DNA of 64,000 bases from Actinotalea sp. JY-7876 (GCF_014042015.1 NZ_CP059493.1:2604001-2668000), one strand, 5' to 3'; positions 33,438 through 43,183 are shown, counted from the first letter of the stretch. Notes: generated from the letters alone by a model not told the origin. Program-made: numbers and translations.

Positions 33438-34870
33438 ACCACGACCTGAAGCTCCCCCGCGGCTTCGTCTGGGGAGCGGCCACCGCCGCCTTCCAGATCG
33501 AGGGCGCCAGCACCGCCGACGGCCGCACCGACTCCATCTGGGACACGTTCTGCCGCGTCCCGGGCGCGGTCGCCAACGGCGACACCGGCGAGGTCGCGTG
33601 CGACCACTACCACCGCTGGCCGCAGGACATCGCCCTGATGACCGAGCTCGGCCTCGGGGCGTACCGCTTCTCGACCGCCTGGCCGCGGATCATGCCCGAG
33701 CCGGGCCGCGTCGAACAGCGCGGGATCGACTTCTACTCGCGCCTGGTCGACGGGCTGCTCGAGGCGGGCGTCACGCCGTGGCTGACCCTCTACCACTGGG
33801 ACATGCCGCAGTGGCTCGAGGACCGGGGCGGCTGGACCTCGCGCGAGGTCGTGGACCACTTCACCGAGTACTCGATGGTGCTCCACTCCGCGCTCGGCGA
33901 CCGGGTCCGGCAGTGGACGACCCTGAACGAGCCGTGGTGCAGCGCGTTCCTCGGCTACGCCGGCGGGCAGCACGCGCCCGGGCGACAGGAGCCGCAGGCC
34001 GCGGTCTCCACGGCCCACCACCTGCTGCTCGCGCACGGTCACGTGATCCGCGAGATCCGCGCGGTGGACCCGACGGCGTCGCTCGGCATCACGCTGAACT
34101 TCACGGTGACCGACCCGGTCGACCCGTCCGACGAGGCCGACGTCCGCGCGGCCGCGCTGGTCGAGACGATGCAGAACCGGCTGTTCGTGGAGCCTGTCGT
34201 GCTGGGCGCCTACCCCCAGGACGCGGTGGACGCCTTCGCGGCGGTCGGCACCGAGCTGCCGGTGCGCGACGGCGACCTGGAGGTCATCGCGACGCCGATC
34301 GACTTCCTGGGCGTCAACTACTACAACGGCATGGCCATCACGGGCCACCAGCCGGCTCCCGAGACGGTGGTGCCCGCGGGGGCGCCCCCCGAGCGCACGG
34401 TCAGCAACCCGTCGGTCGGCGTCGTCGGCGCCTACCCGGTCGCGCGCGGCCTGCCGCGCACGGCCATGGACTGGGAGGTCCAGCCGGACGGGCTCGAGCG
34501 CCTGCTCATCGGGCTCCACAAGGACTACACGGGGCCCGCCGGGATCCCGCTGTACGTCACGGAGAACGGCTCGGCGTTCGAGGACGAGGTCGGCCCGGAC
34601 GGCACGGTGCACGACGTCGAGCGCACCGACTACCTGGTCGAGCACCTCGCGGCGCTCGGCCGCGCGGTGGAGGCGGGCGCGGACGTGCGCGGCTACTTCG
34701 CGTGGTCGCTGCTCGACAACTTCGAGTGGGCGTTCGGCTACGACAAGCGGTTCGGCATCGTCCACGTCGACTTCGAGACGCTCGAGCGCACGCCCAAGAC
34801 CAGCGCCCGGGTCTACGCCTCAGCGATCGCGACCGGCACCGTGCCCCTGGGCGGTACGGTGCGCCCGTGA
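33434..34870 (+). CDS. GH1 family beta-glucosidase
   Basis: A 478-residue cytoplasmic glycoside hydrolase family 1 enzyme, full length for the family. The acid/base is Glu166 in TLNEPW and the nucleophile Glu377 in YVTENGSAF. The N-terminal FVWGAATAAFQIEGA and C-terminal YFAWSLLDNFEWAFGYDKRFG are diagnostic. There is no signal peptide, so it hydrolyses imported cellobiose or beta-glucosides inside the cell. It is coupled to the permease upstream and the LacI gene downstream. Equivalent position to bglC in Streptomyces cebEFG clusters. Confidence 0.95.
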   Translation: MNHDLKLPRGFVWGAATAAFQIEGASTADGRTDSIWDTFCRVPGAVANGDTGEVACDHYHRWPQDIALMTELGLGAYRFSTAWPRIMPEPGRVEQRGIDFYSRLVDGLLEAGVTPWLTLYHWDMPQWLEDRGGWTSREVVDHFTEYSMVLHSALGDRVRQWTTLNEPWCSAFLGYAGGQHAPGRQEPQAAVSTAHHLLLAHGHVIREIRAVDPTASLGITLNFTVTDPVDPSDEADVRAAALVETMQNRLFVEPVVLGAYPQDAVDAFAAVGTELPVRDGDLEVIATPIDFLGVNYYNGMAITGHQPAPETVVPAGAPPERTVSNPSVGVVGAYPVARGLPRTAMDWEVQPDGLERLLIGLHKDYTGPAGIPLYVTENGSAFEDEVGPDGTVHDVERTDYLVEHLAALGRAVEAGADVRGYFAWSLLDNFEWAFGYDKRFGIVHVDFETLERTPKTSARVYASAIATGTVPLGGTVRP

Positions 34871-35892
34871 CCCCCAGCCCGCTCGCCCGCCGGGGGGCAC
34901 CGACGATCCGCCAGGTGGCGGCGGCTGCCGGTGTCTCCCGGGCGACGGCCTCGCGCGTGATCAACGGCGGCAACCTGGTGAGCCCGCAGGCGCGCGCCGC
35001 CGTGGAGCGGGCGATCGCGGAGCTGGCGTTCGTGCCGAACCCGGTGGCGCGCAACCTCGCGACCAGGCGCACGGGCTCGGTCGCCCTCGTGGTGCCCGAA
35101 CCGAACAACCGGCTGCTGACGGACCCCTTCTTCGGCGGCATCGTCAACGGGCTGAGCCTGGCGCTCGACGACTCGGACCTGCAGATGGTCCTCGTCATCG
35201 CGCGCCGGGGCGCGAGCACGGAGCGCGCCTCGCGGTACCTCACGCAGGGCCACGTCGACGGCGCCGTCGTCGCCTCGCACCACCGCGACGACGCGCTCAA
35301 CCGCGAGCTGGTCGACTCCGGCCTCCCCTGCGTCTTCCTGGGGCGCCCGCTCGACGTGCGCCACCCGTACTACGTCGACGTCGACCACACGGCCGGTGCG
35401 CGCATGGCGACCGAGCACCTCATCGCGTCGGGCCGCACCCGCATCGCCACCATCGCCGGCCCGCCGGACATGACCGCGGGCGTCGACCGGCTGGCCGGCT
35501 GGCGCGAGGCGATGCGCACGGCGGGCCACGCTGACGATGCCGTCGAGTTCGGCGACTTCACGGCGCGCGGCGGAGCGGCGGCCATGGCGCGCCTGCTCGA
35601 GGCGCACCCGGACCTCGACGCGGTGTTCGTCGCCAACGACCTCATGGCCTCGGCCGCGCTGACGCACCTCGCCCAGCGCGGGCGGCGCGTGCCCGAGGAG
35701 ATCGCGGTGTTCGGGTTCGACGACATCGGGGTCGCCGAGACCACCGACCCGCCACTCAGCACGGTCGCCCAACCGCTCGACCAGATGGTGGCGCGGGCCG
35801 CGGTGATGCTGCTCGCGCTCCTCGCCGGCGAGGAGGTCCCGCCGCAGCCGATCCTGTACGAGGCGCGCCTGTCCCTGCGCGAGAGCGCGTAG
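34867..35892 (+). CDS. LacI-family transcriptional regulator (CebR-like)
   Basis: A 341-residue repressor. N-terminal HTH: PTIRQVAAAAGVSRATASRVING with the hinge helix VPNPVARNLATRRTGS, then a periplasmic-binding-protein-like effector domain (ALVVPEPNNRLLTDPFFGGIVNG, FVANDLMASAAL, VFGFDDIGVAETTDPPLSTV). It probably binds the two palindromes at 29872 and 29916 and releases them when the transported sugar is present. GTG 34867 overlaps the beta-glucosidase stop. Last gene of the operon. Confidence 0.92.
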   Translation: MTPSPLARRGAPTIRQVAAAAGVSRATASRVINGGNLVSPQARAAVERAIAELAFVPNPVARNLATRRTGSVALVVPEPNNRLLTDPFFGGIVNGLSLALDDSDLQMVLVIARRGASTERASRYLTQGHVDGAVVASHHRDDALNRELVDSGLPCVFLGRPLDVRHPYYVDVDHTAGARMATEHLIASGRTRIATIAGPPDMTAGVDRLAGWREAMRTAGHADDAVEFGDFTARGGAAAMARLLEAHPDLDAVFVANDLMASAALTHLAQRGRRVPEEIAVFGFDDIGVAETTDPPLSTVAQPLDQMVARAAVMLLALLAGEEVPPQPILYEARLSLRESA

Positions 35893-35919
35893 GCGTCGCC
35901 TCCCCACCAGGGGCGGTGG

Positions 35920-36717
35920 TCAGGCGAGGACGGTCTGACCGAGCGCGTTGCCGATGGCGAAGGTGATCGCCATCGCGAGCACTCCCCCGACGATGAGCCG
36001 TACGACGGCGCGGAGCCGCCGCGCGCGGCCGAGCCGGGCGCTGATGGTCCCCGTCAGGGCGAGCGCCACGACGACGGCGGCGGCCGTCACCGCCACGCGC
36101 GTGCCGGGCGGCGCGAGCACCACCGCGAGCAGCGGGAGCAGCGCGCCCACGGTGAACGAGACGGCCGAGGCGAAGGCGGCCTGCCACGGGTTCGTCCGCT
36201 CGAGGGGGTCCAGGCCCAGCTCGGCCTCGACGTGCGCGCCGACGGCGTCGTGCGCGGTGAGCTCGAGCGCGACCTGGCGCGCGGTCTCCGGCGCCAGGCC
36301 ACGGGCCTCGTAGAGCCCGGCGAGCTCGGCGAGCTCGCCCTCGGGGTCGTCGGCCAGCTCCTGACGCTCGAGCGCGATGAGCGCGCGCTCGGTGTCGCGC
36401 TGGCTGCTGACGGACACGTACTCGCCCAGGGCCATCGAGACCGCCCCGGAGGCCAGGCTGGCGATGCCGGCGACGAGGATCGCCTTGCTGTCGTCGGTCG
36501 CGGCGGCGACGCCGATCACCAGGCCGGCGGTCGAGATGATCCCGTCGTTCGCGCCGAGCACGCCCGCGCGGAGCCAGTTGAGCCGCGCCTGCAGGCCGGC
36601 GGCGTGGGGCTCGGCGCGCGCCGGCGGCGCACCGGGCGACCCGGCCACGGCACCCGCCCCGGCCGCGGGCTCACCCGAGCGCATCCCCGACCCGGGCTCG
36701 GCGGCGCCGTCTGCCAT
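35920..36717 (-). CDS. VIT1/CCC1-family transporter
   Basis: A 265-residue membrane protein with five predicted helices. The signature GVLGANDGIISTAGLVIGVAAA (about residues 52-73) and ALGEYVSVSSQRDTERA belong to the vacuolar iron transporter family, which moves Fe(II) or Mn(II) across membranes. The cytoplasmic segment (residues about 115-170) is Glu-rich, as in family members that bind metal there. The first ~40 residues are Pro/Ala-rich and the true start may be later. It converges on the LacI gene. Confidence 0.9.
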   Translation of the reverse strand: MADGAAEPGSGMRSGEPAAGAGAVAGSPGAPPARAEPHAAGLQARLNWLRAGVLGANDGIISTAGLVIGVAAATDDSKAILVAGIASLASGAVSMALGEYVSVSSQRDTERALIALERQELADDPEGELAELAGLYEARGLAPETARQVALELTAHDAVGAHVEAELGLDPLERTNPWQAAFASAVSFTVGALLPLLAVVLAPPGTRVAVTAAAVVVALALTGTISARLGRARRLRAVVRLIVGGVLAMAITFAIGNALGQTVLA

Positions 36718-36782
36718 GCCTCGACGCTAGGCCTGCCCCCGGCCGAGCGCCACCACACCGGGACGGCAGCGCGGCGCCTGCG

Positions 36783-37553
36783 TCAGGCGGTGGACGCGCG
36801 GCCCGCCGCGCCACCCGCACCGGCTGGGCCGGGGGGCGCCTGCGGCTGCCCCGCCTCGCCCCGCACCGCGTCGAGGAGGATCCGCTCGAGCCGCGGGTCC
36901 GCGAGCGCGCGGAAGTGCCCGGGGGTCGCCAGCTCGACGTTCGCCGCACCGGGCAGCACGCTGCCGCCGGGGATGTGCGGGTCCCACGGCGCGTAGACCG
37001 AGGTGATGCGCGCGTTGACCTCGCGCTCCGTCCCCAGCTCGAGCAGGCCGACGTCGTCGGGCCGGAACACGCGCAGGGACGCGATCGGGAGCCACCGCGC
37101 GTACGCCGACCCCGCGAACGGCGTGTTGATGGCGACCATCGAGCGGATGCGCCCGTCCGGGTCCTCGCGCAGCATCGCGCGCTTGCCGATGAGCCCGCCC
37201 TTGCTGTGCGCGACGACGACGACGTCGCGCAGGTCCTGCTCGCGCAGGTACCTCCCCAGCACCTGCGCGGCCGCCGGGATGGGCCCGACGTTGTAGCCGA
37301 GCGCGGGCAGCACGTGCACGCCGTGCCCGTTGCGGTGCAGCAGGTCCGCGACGGGCCGCATGAACGGCCAGCTCTCGTACACCCCCGGCACCAGGACGAC
37401 GTCGGGCGCGACCCGCCCGTCCCGGTAGGCGTCCGCCCCGCCGCGCCGCAGCAGCCCCTCCGCCTGCCGGACGACGACGTACGCGTAGTCGGTCGTGCGC
37501 CACCACGCGTGGCGGGCGTGCCGGGCGACGAACCTCGCGGCGCGTCCGATCAC
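36783..37553 (-). CDS. Lipase/esterase-like alpha/beta hydrolase
   Basis: A 256-residue alpha/beta-hydrolase. The nucleophile elbow is VVVAHSKGGLIGK (AHSKG, about residues 113-125), preceded by DVVLVPGVYESWPFMRPVADLLHRNG and followed by MVAINTPFAGSAYARWLP, resembling triacylglycerol-lipase/PGAP1-like proteins. There is no signal peptide. The C-terminus is Gly/Ala/Pro-rich. GTG 37553 overlaps the upstream hydrolase stop (GTGA), so the two hydrolases form an operon. The substrate is unknown. Confidence 0.82.
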   Translation of the reverse strand: MIGRAARFVARHARHAWWRTTDYAYVVVRQAEGLLRRGGADAYRDGRVAPDVVLVPGVYESWPFMRPVADLLHRNGHGVHVLPALGYNVGPIPAAAQVLGRYLREQDLRDVVVVAHSKGGLIGKRAMLREDPDGRIRSMVAINTPFAGSAYARWLPIASLRVFRPDDVGLLELGTEREVNARITSVYAPWDPHIPGGSVLPGAANVELATPGHFRALADPRLERILLDAVRGEAGQPQAPPGPAGAGGAAGRASTA

Positions 37554-38386
37554 GACGGGCCCGCGACGGGCACCGCTCCGCCGCCGGCCCGCTCCGCCCC
37601 GAGCCCAGCAGCAGCACCGGCCAGCCCTCGCACCTCGTCCGCCACCTCGACGGGCCGGCGCATCATCAGGACGTGCCCGGCCCCCGCCGCCTCCGCGATC
37701 CGCGCGTCGAGCGCGCGCCGCGCCAGGCCCTCGAGGTACTGCGGCTGGGCGACGGGGTCCTTCCCACCGCGCATGAGCAGCACGGGCACGACGAGCTCGG
37801 CGAGCCGGTCCTCGAGCGGGTAGTCGATCATGTGCGGCAACGTGGCGAGGTACCGCCGCGGTCCCGCCCGGAAGTAGTCGGAGAACACCGTCCAGTTGGC
37901 ACGCGGCGTCTCGTGCCGCGTGCCGCGCAGCAGCCGCAGGCCCTGGCGCACGGCGGACCGCGCCCCGGGCTCGGTGACCGGTCCGAACAGCGCGACCGCC
38001 GACGCCAGCCCCGGTGAGGCGGCCGCCGCCTCCGTGACCACCTGGGTCCCCATCGAGTGCCCCACCAGCACCACGCCGGACCAGCCCTCGCGCGCGACCA
38101 GCTCGGTCACCACGCGCGCGTGCTCGGCGATGCCGAGGGTCGCGCCCGTCCACCGGCTCGCGCCGAACCCCGGCAGGTCCGGGACGAGCACGGGCCCGGT
38201 CCGCGCCAGCTCGCGCGCGAGCGGCTCGAAGTACCGCCCCGACACGCCGATGCCGTGCACGAGGACCACGGGCGGGATCGCACCGACACCCCCGCCCGCG
38301 GGGCCGAGGCGCACGACGGCGACGTCGTGCCCCGCGGCGCGGACGGTCTCGCGCACCACGGTCAGGCCCTGCGTCGCGTCAGTCAT
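37550..38386 (-). CDS. Alpha/beta hydrolase
   Basis: A 278-residue alpha/beta-hydrolase with the oxyanion segment VLVHGIGVSGRYFEPLA, the nucleophile elbow VVLVGHSMGTQV (Ser about 112), the acid region LLMRGGKDPVAQPQY and the catalytic His in GAGHVLMMRRP. Cytoplasmic, substrate unknown. The start is taken as ATG 38386; an in-frame TTG lies three codons upstream. Forms a coupled pair with the lipase-like gene. Confidence 0.85.
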   Translation of the reverse strand: MTDATQGLTVVRETVRAAGHDVAVVRLGPAGGGVGAIPPVVLVHGIGVSGRYFEPLARELARTGPVLVPDLPGFGASRWTGATLGIAEHARVVTELVAREGWSGVVLVGHSMGTQVVTEAAAASPGLASAVALFGPVTEPGARSAVRQGLRLLRGTRHETPRANWTVFSDYFRAGPRRYLATLPHMIDYPLEDRLAELVVPVLLMRGGKDPVAQPQYLEGLARRALDARIAEAAGAGHVLMMRRPVEVADEVRGLAGAAAGLGAERAGGGAVPVAGPS

Positions 38387-38458
38387 GACCGTCAACGTAC
38401 GTGGCCGCGCCCGGTCCGGCGCGACGACGTCGTCGTCCCGCGGCGCGGGACCGGCGCG

Positions 38459-40747
38459 TCAGGCGGTGCGCTGCACCGGGATGCGCTCGCGCACCAGGCC
38501 GGGCACGCGCGTCTCGATCGCGTCGAGCATCGCGGGGATCCGGTCGGCCGACGTCGGCCGCCCCAGCCCGAAGCCCTGGGCCGCGTAGCAACCCATGTCA
38601 CGCAGGGCGAGGAGCGTCGCGTCGTCCTCGACGCCCTCGGCGACGACCGCCAGGCCCAGGTGGCGGGCGAGCTCGACCGTCGAGCGAACGATCGCCGCGC
38701 TCGCGTCGTCGTCGAGCAGGCCGGCGACGAAGGAGCGGTCGATCTTCAGCCGCCGCACCGGGAGCCGGGTGAGGTAGGCGAGCGAGGAGTAACCGGTGCC
38801 GTAGTCGTCGACCGAGAGCATGACGCCCAGCTCGTCGAGCGCGCCCAGCACCTCGAGCGAGCGCGCCGGGTCGAGCATCGCCATGGTCTCGGTGACCTCG
38901 AGCTCGAGCTGCGTCGCCGGGATCCGGTGGCGCTCCAGCGCGCGCCGGACGTCGTTCACGAAGTGCGGGTCCAGCAGGTTGCGGACCGAGAGGTTCACCG
39001 AGACGGGGATCGTCCGCCCGCCCGCGCGCCACAGCGCGGCCTGCGCGAGCGTGCGGTCCAGCACGTGCAGCGTGAGGGCGCGGATGAGACCGGTGCGCTC
39101 GGCGGCGGGCACGAACGCCAGCGGCCCGAGCATGCCGTGCTCGGGGTGCTGCCAGCGGACCAGGGCCTCGACGCCGACGACGCGCCCGGTGCTGATCTCG
39201 ACCTGCGGCTGGAAGTGGACCACGACCTGGTTCTCCGCCATGGCCGACGTCAGCTCGCTCATGAGCTGGGGCGTCAGCGCGCCGCCCGTCTCCATCTGCT
39301 GGGCGTAGCGCGCCACGAGGTCGCGCCGCTCGCGCGCCGCGGACAGCGCGACGTCGGCACGCTGCAGCAGCGCCCCGGCGTCGGCGGCGTCGTCGGGCGC
39401 CAGGGCGACGCCGATGGCGATGTCGACGCTGACGGTGACCTCGCCGAGCCGGAAGGGCTCCGCGAAGAGCTCCCGGATGTCGATGGCACGCTCGACGGCG
39501 CGCGTCCCCGACCTCACGCCGGGGAGCAGCACCCCGAATGCCTCGCCACCCAGGCGGGCGACGACGCCGTCGGCGTCTGCCGCGACCACCAGCCGCCCCG
39601 CCACGGCGCGCAGCAGCTCGTCACCCGTGCGCAGGCCGAGCGTCTCGTTGATCTCCGCGAAGCGTTCGACGCCGACCAGCAGCAGCGCGGCGCCGCGTGC
39701 GGGTGCCCCGGCGTCGGGACCGCCGAGCGCGTCCTCGATGCGCGCCGTGAGGCGACGACCGTTCTCGAGGCCGGTGAGGAAGTCGGTCTCGGCCAGGTGC
39801 GCCAGGTCGCGCGCCTGCTGCGACATCCGGTGCACCAGGCCGAGCATCCGCAGCAGCACGAAGCCGATGAGCGGGAGCGCCGCGACCATGACCTCGACGC
39901 TGTGCAGGGGGACGCCGAGCACGGCCTCGATCAGCACGAGGGCGGGGAGGACCAGGCTCACTCCGGCCAGGAAGGCCACGCGCCGGACCGTCAGCGGCAG
40001 CGCCGTGCCGGACGGCTCGTCGCCGGCTCGCGCCATCGACGGGTGCAGTGCGGCCGCGGCCCAGCAGGCGTACGGCGCGATCCACAGCGGGTCGATCAGG
40101 CCCATGTCGGCCGCGAGAACCGGGAGGTAGGCGCCGGCCTGGAACAGCAGGTCGGCGACGAGCACGAGGCCGAACCCGGCACCGAGCAGGACGAGGGCCG
40201 GCGTGCGGCGGCGGGCGTTCATGAGGCGCACGAGCTGGGTCACGAGCACCACGTCGCCGACCGGGTACGCCACCCCCACGACGCGCTCCAGCAGGGTGCC
40301 CTCCGGGTCCGTCCAGGACGGGGCGATGAAGAACACCCACAGCACGAGCCCGAGCGTGGTGGCGACGATCAGCGCGTCGAGCAGCGCGTCGCGGCCGGCG
40401 GTCCTGCCCGCGGGTCGCGAGAGGAGCGCCAGTCCCCAGGCGAGCACCGGGTACGCGAGGACGTAGGCGTAGTCGGCGACCGAGGGGAACGCGTCGGACC
40501 CCAGCACGTGCTCGACGACCGCCCAGAGCACGTCGCCCAGCGCCCAGCAGCCGACGCCGGCGGCGAGCAGGTACCAGGGCGCGCGACGGACCGGTCGGTG
40601 CACGCGGACGCCGACGACGATCGCGACGACGGAGAGCACGCCGACGACGGCGATGAGGAACTCACGCAGAGCGGTCGACTGGAGGGGGACCACCGCGACG
40701 GCGGCGAGGAGGCCGACGGCGAGACACCGAGCCGAGGCGGGGCCCAT
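38459..40747 (-). CDS. Membrane-bound GGDEF-EAL protein with degenerate GGDEF motif
   Basis: A 762-residue protein. The first ~300 residues hold about nine or ten hydrophobic helices forming a membrane sensor. A GGDEF domain follows, beginning TDFLTGLENGRRLTARIE (about 325), but the active-site motif reads RLGGEAFGVLLPG: the fourth position of GGDEF is Ala, so cyclase activity is doubtful. The EAL domain (about 510-755) has EALVRW, DDYGTGYSSL, AEGVED and QGFGLGRP, all expected for phosphodiesterase activity. It is therefore likely a cyclic-di-GMP-degrading enzyme with a regulatory pseudo-GGDEF domain. The leader (40748-40940) contains several short GC hairpins. Confidence 0.9.
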   Translation of the reverse strand: MGPASARCLAVGLLAAVAVVPLQSTALREFLIAVVGVLSVVAIVVGVRVHRPVRRAPWYLLAAGVGCWALGDVLWAVVEHVLGSDAFPSVADYAYVLAYPVLAWGLALLSRPAGRTAGRDALLDALIVATTLGLVLWVFFIAPSWTDPEGTLLERVVGVAYPVGDVVLVTQLVRLMNARRRTPALVLLGAGFGLVLVADLLFQAGAYLPVLAADMGLIDPLWIAPYACWAAAALHPSMARAGDEPSGTALPLTVRRVAFLAGVSLVLPALVLIEAVLGVPLHSVEVMVAALPLIGFVLLRMLGLVHRMSQQARDLAHLAETDFLTGLENGRRLTARIEDALGGPDAGAPARGAALLLVGVERFAEINETLGLRTGDELLRAVAGRLVVAADADGVVARLGGEAFGVLLPGVRSGTRAVERAIDIRELFAEPFRLGEVTVSVDIAIGVALAPDDAADAGALLQRADVALSAARERRDLVARYAQQMETGGALTPQLMSELTSAMAENQVVVHFQPQVEISTGRVVGVEALVRWQHPEHGMLGPLAFVPAAERTGLIRALTLHVLDRTLAQAALWRAGGRTIPVSVNLSVRNLLDPHFVNDVRRALERHRIPATQLELEVTETMAMLDPARSLEVLGALDELGVMLSVDDYGTGYSSLAYLTRLPVRRLKIDRSFVAGLLDDDASAAIVRSTVELARHLGLAVVAEGVEDDATLLALRDMGCYAAQGFGLGRPTSADRIPAMLDAIETRVPGLVRERIPVQRTA

Positions 40748-40940
40748 GCGGTCGTCCTCCCTGCTGGACCGTCATGGCCCCGGTCGCGCGGGGCCGTCGC
40801 CGGTCAGTGCCGGCGGGCAACCCGCGTGGATCCAGCGGCGTCCTGCCGCCACACAGGTGATCGGCGGGAGGGGACCGGACTTGAGGAGGCGCGAGACGCG
40901 AATTCGGGCACGCCGGGTGAATCACTCCCCCGCCGAGGGC

Positions 40941-41417
40941 TCAGGGACCGAGGAAGATCTGGGAGCAGAGCATCTCGTCGCCGTCCTCGACGCACCCGAC
41001 GCCGAGGTGCGTGAGCTCGGGATCGAGGATGTTGGCCCGGTGCCCGGGCGACTCCATCCAGGCGTCGACGACGTCCTGCGGCGGTGCGGAGGCGCGGCTC
41101 AGGTTCTCGGCGGCGACGGAGACGCCGCACTCGGCCATGACGTCGTCGAGCGGGGCGTGCTCGAGCGACACGCTCCCGATTAGGCCGCGAAGCCGCCCAC
41201 GCGCGCTCTCAGCCGCGCAGTCCGACACCTCCAACTCACCACCGCCAGACTCGAGGCGAGCGTCCATACTCGCTCTGGCGAGGCGGCCCGCGTATGCGGA
41301 AGGCGAAACATCCTCCGGCTGCCCCATACCGCAGCCACTGACGCTCACGGCAAGCAGCCACGCGAGCCAGATCCTGGATGAGCCCCGGCGTCGCCGCGCC
41401 GGCAGTCCACGTGTCAC
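40941..41417 (-). CDS. CAP/SCP-domain lipoprotein
   Basis: A 158-residue protein with signal peptide and lipobox SVSGC (about residue 29). The mature part is a small CAP domain like those of YkwD and secreted SCP proteins: SAYAGRLARASMDARLE, AENLSRASAPPQDVVDAWMESPGHRANIL, LGVGCVEDGDEMLCSQIF. Probably anchored on the outer face of the membrane; function of bacterial CAP domains is mostly unknown. Cys residues in the core could form disulfides. GTG 41417 has only a weak ribosome-binding site. It marks the edge of the lower-GC region. Confidence 0.82.
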   Translation of the reverse strand: MTRGLPARRRRGSSRIWLAWLLAVSVSGCGMGQPEDVSPSAYAGRLARASMDARLESGGGELEVSDCAAESARGRLRGLIGSVSLEHAPLDDVMAECGVSVAAENLSRASAPPQDVVDAWMESPGHRANILDPELTHLGVGCVEDGDEMLCSQIFLGP

Positions 41418-41725
41418 CGAAAGTCCCGCTGCCCGGGCGCCAGAGTTGAGGCAAGAGCGGGCACGACCCGGCCGCCTGAAACTACCCTCGCCAAGCCCTC
41501 GCAGACCCGACGGGAACCAACGTCCGCGGCCCGCACGGAGAGACGGTGATCACGAGCGGCAGGCCCACCGGGCACACCTTCCTGGCCCGCGCGTCTGCCC
41601 CGACGAACGCCCTCATGAACCATGCCCCCGAGGCCACCTGGAACGGCCGCACACGACACGCAAGACCTCCCGACACGTGAACCGCACAACAGCCGAGCCA
41701 GCCGCCGGTCACACAAACCACGATG
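41418..41725. other. Intergenic stretch with a possible coding remnant
   Basis: This 308-base gap borders the exopolysaccharide locus. I see no gene with a credible start. On the plus strand one frame (about 41475-41680) reads as 66 codons without stop, including GTNVRGPHGETVITSGRPTG, but has no start codon and no family I recognise. It may be the tail of a lost gene. Confidence 0.4.
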
Positions 41726-43183
41726 CTACGCCCGCCTGCGCCGCAAGGCTCCTTCAAGAACGCCGAACACTACGCGATAGTCCCTGCGGAACGGCGCAAA
41801 CACGGCAAACGCCGCAGCCAGCCCAAGACCCGCGCATAACCCAAGGACGAGAGTTCCAAACGCATCGACCGCATGGCCCGACGCCCAGTCCTCAAGCAAA
41901 CCAGTCGCAGCAAAAGTCATTGCACCTAGAAGCACCGGCCTCCACGATGATTGCAGCAGCGCACCGCTCGAAACATTGATTCGGCGTACGCCACCAAGGC
42001 TCATGGCTAGCCACACAACAATAAGACCCATCGAGTGAGCCGCTGCTACCCAGACAATACCGAACGGCGCAACCAGGACGGAGGCTAGAATCATCAGAAT
42101 ACGTCCGATCGCCTCACATACGAAGAGCGTGCGCACCTCGCCCGCCGCCACGAGCGCCCAGTAATATACGTAGCCGAGGGCCTGAAACACGCCCCCGATC
42201 ACCAGGACACTGACCACAGTGGCCGCGCCAGACCACCCTGAGCCCAGCGCGATCGACACAATTGATCCAGCCATTCCCCCGATTAGCGATAAAATGAATA
42301 TCAAGGGGTAAGTGGCGCTCGCCTGGAGTCGAAGGAGCTGACTCCCGAAATTCGGTGATCCTGCGGCCTTGGCGAGGACGGGGACCGCGACGCGGGTGAG
42401 CGGCGCCACCATCTGCTGCATAGGCAGCATGAACAACTGGAAGGCGCGATTGTAGACGCCCAGCACTACGTCCCCCCAGATCCGGCCGATCATCACCGTC
42501 CCGGAGCTCGATCCAGCAAAGTTGAGCAGTTGCAGCGCTGTCATAGGTGCACCGAACGCGAGATGCTTGCGCACAAACCTGACGTTCATTGGCCCACCAG
42601 GAACCCAACGCGTGACCAGAGCAAGAAGTGCCAGGAGAGCTACGGCGCCGACCAGGTGCTGCATAACCAGAGCCCACACTCCCACGCCGTAAGCTGCACC
42701 GAGAACAGCCGCAACCAGGCCTAGCGCCTGAGCGGAAACTTCCGCTGCCGCGAGAGCGGTAAACCGCATGGAACGAGCGAGCCGTGCCTTGTACTGAGCA
42801 CTCGCGCCGCTGAGCACAAACAGGAGACCCATCGTCCGCATCGGGTCGCCTGCCTGCGGCATCCCTAAAGACGACACGACGACCGGGCCCAAAACGAAAA
42901 GAGACGCACCCAGGACAATCCCGATGACGACGCCGGTCCAAAAGAGCCCCGCCTCCTCCTCGGGACGGAGTTCCGTCGACTGCATCGCCGAGAGGGAGAG
43001 GCCCAGGTCGCCAACTATCCCCGCGAACCCGACGACGACGAGCACAACGGCCATCTGGCCGAAAACAGCTGGCTCCAAGAGCCGCGAGAGCACAGCCACC
43101 GCCGCGACTTGCGTGCCGAAACGCGTCGCCTGGGCACCAACGGTAACGAGGGCACCGCGCCCTGCTCGGCCAGCGAGGCTCAC
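41726..43183 (-). CDS. Oligosaccharide flippase (Wzx/WzxC-like)
   Basis: A 485-residue membrane protein with about 12-14 helices of the polysaccharide transporter (MOP) family: GRAGRGALVTVGAQATRFGTQ at the start and LAFGAPMTALQLLNFAGSSSGTVMIGRIWG in the middle, like WzxC/TuaB. It would flip lipid-linked repeat units across the membrane. GTG 43183 overlaps the polymerase-like gene upstream. The coding DNA is noticeably richer in A/T than that of the flanking genes. Last gene of the minus-strand exopolysaccharide operon. Confidence 0.9.
   Translation of the reverse strand: MSLAGRAGRGALVTVGAQATRFGTQVAAVAVLSRLLEPAVFGQMAVVLVVVGFAGIVGDLGLSLSAMQSTELRPEEEAGLFWTGVVIGIVLGASLFVLGPVVVSSLGMPQAGDPMRTMGLLFVLSGASAQYKARLARSMRFTALAAAEVSAQALGLVAAVLGAAYGVGVWALVMQHLVGAVALLALLALVTRWVPGGPMNVRFVRKHLAFGAPMTALQLLNFAGSSSGTVMIGRIWGDVVLGVYNRAFQLFMLPMQQMVAPLTRVAVPVLAKAAGSPNFGSQLLRLQASATYPLIFILSLIGGMAGSIVSIALGSGWSGAATVVSVLVIGGVFQALGYVYYWALVAAGEVRTLFVCEAIGRILMILASVLVAPFGIVWVAAAHSMGLIVVWLAMSLGGVRRINVSSGALLQSSWRPVLLGAMTFAATGLLEDWASGHAVDAFGTLVLGLCAGLGLAAAFAVFAPFRRDYRVVFGVLEGALRRRRA

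Noticed and set aside
38387-38395. TTG 38395 as start of the alpha/beta hydrolase
   Set aside because: ATG 38386 is in frame three codons later; the TTG has no ribosome-binding site.
40748-40940. Possible GEMM riboswitch upstream of the membrane GGDEF-EAL gene
   Set aside because: The minus strand has GGGTTGCC and several GC stems, but no GNRA-capped stem and no GGGACGCAAAGCC-like segment, and the spacing is too short for P2.
41482-41757. 91-codon minus-strand ORF at the edge of the flippase gene
   Set aside because: Overlaps the flippase end, Cys/Gly/Val-rich without any family signature or ribosome-binding site.
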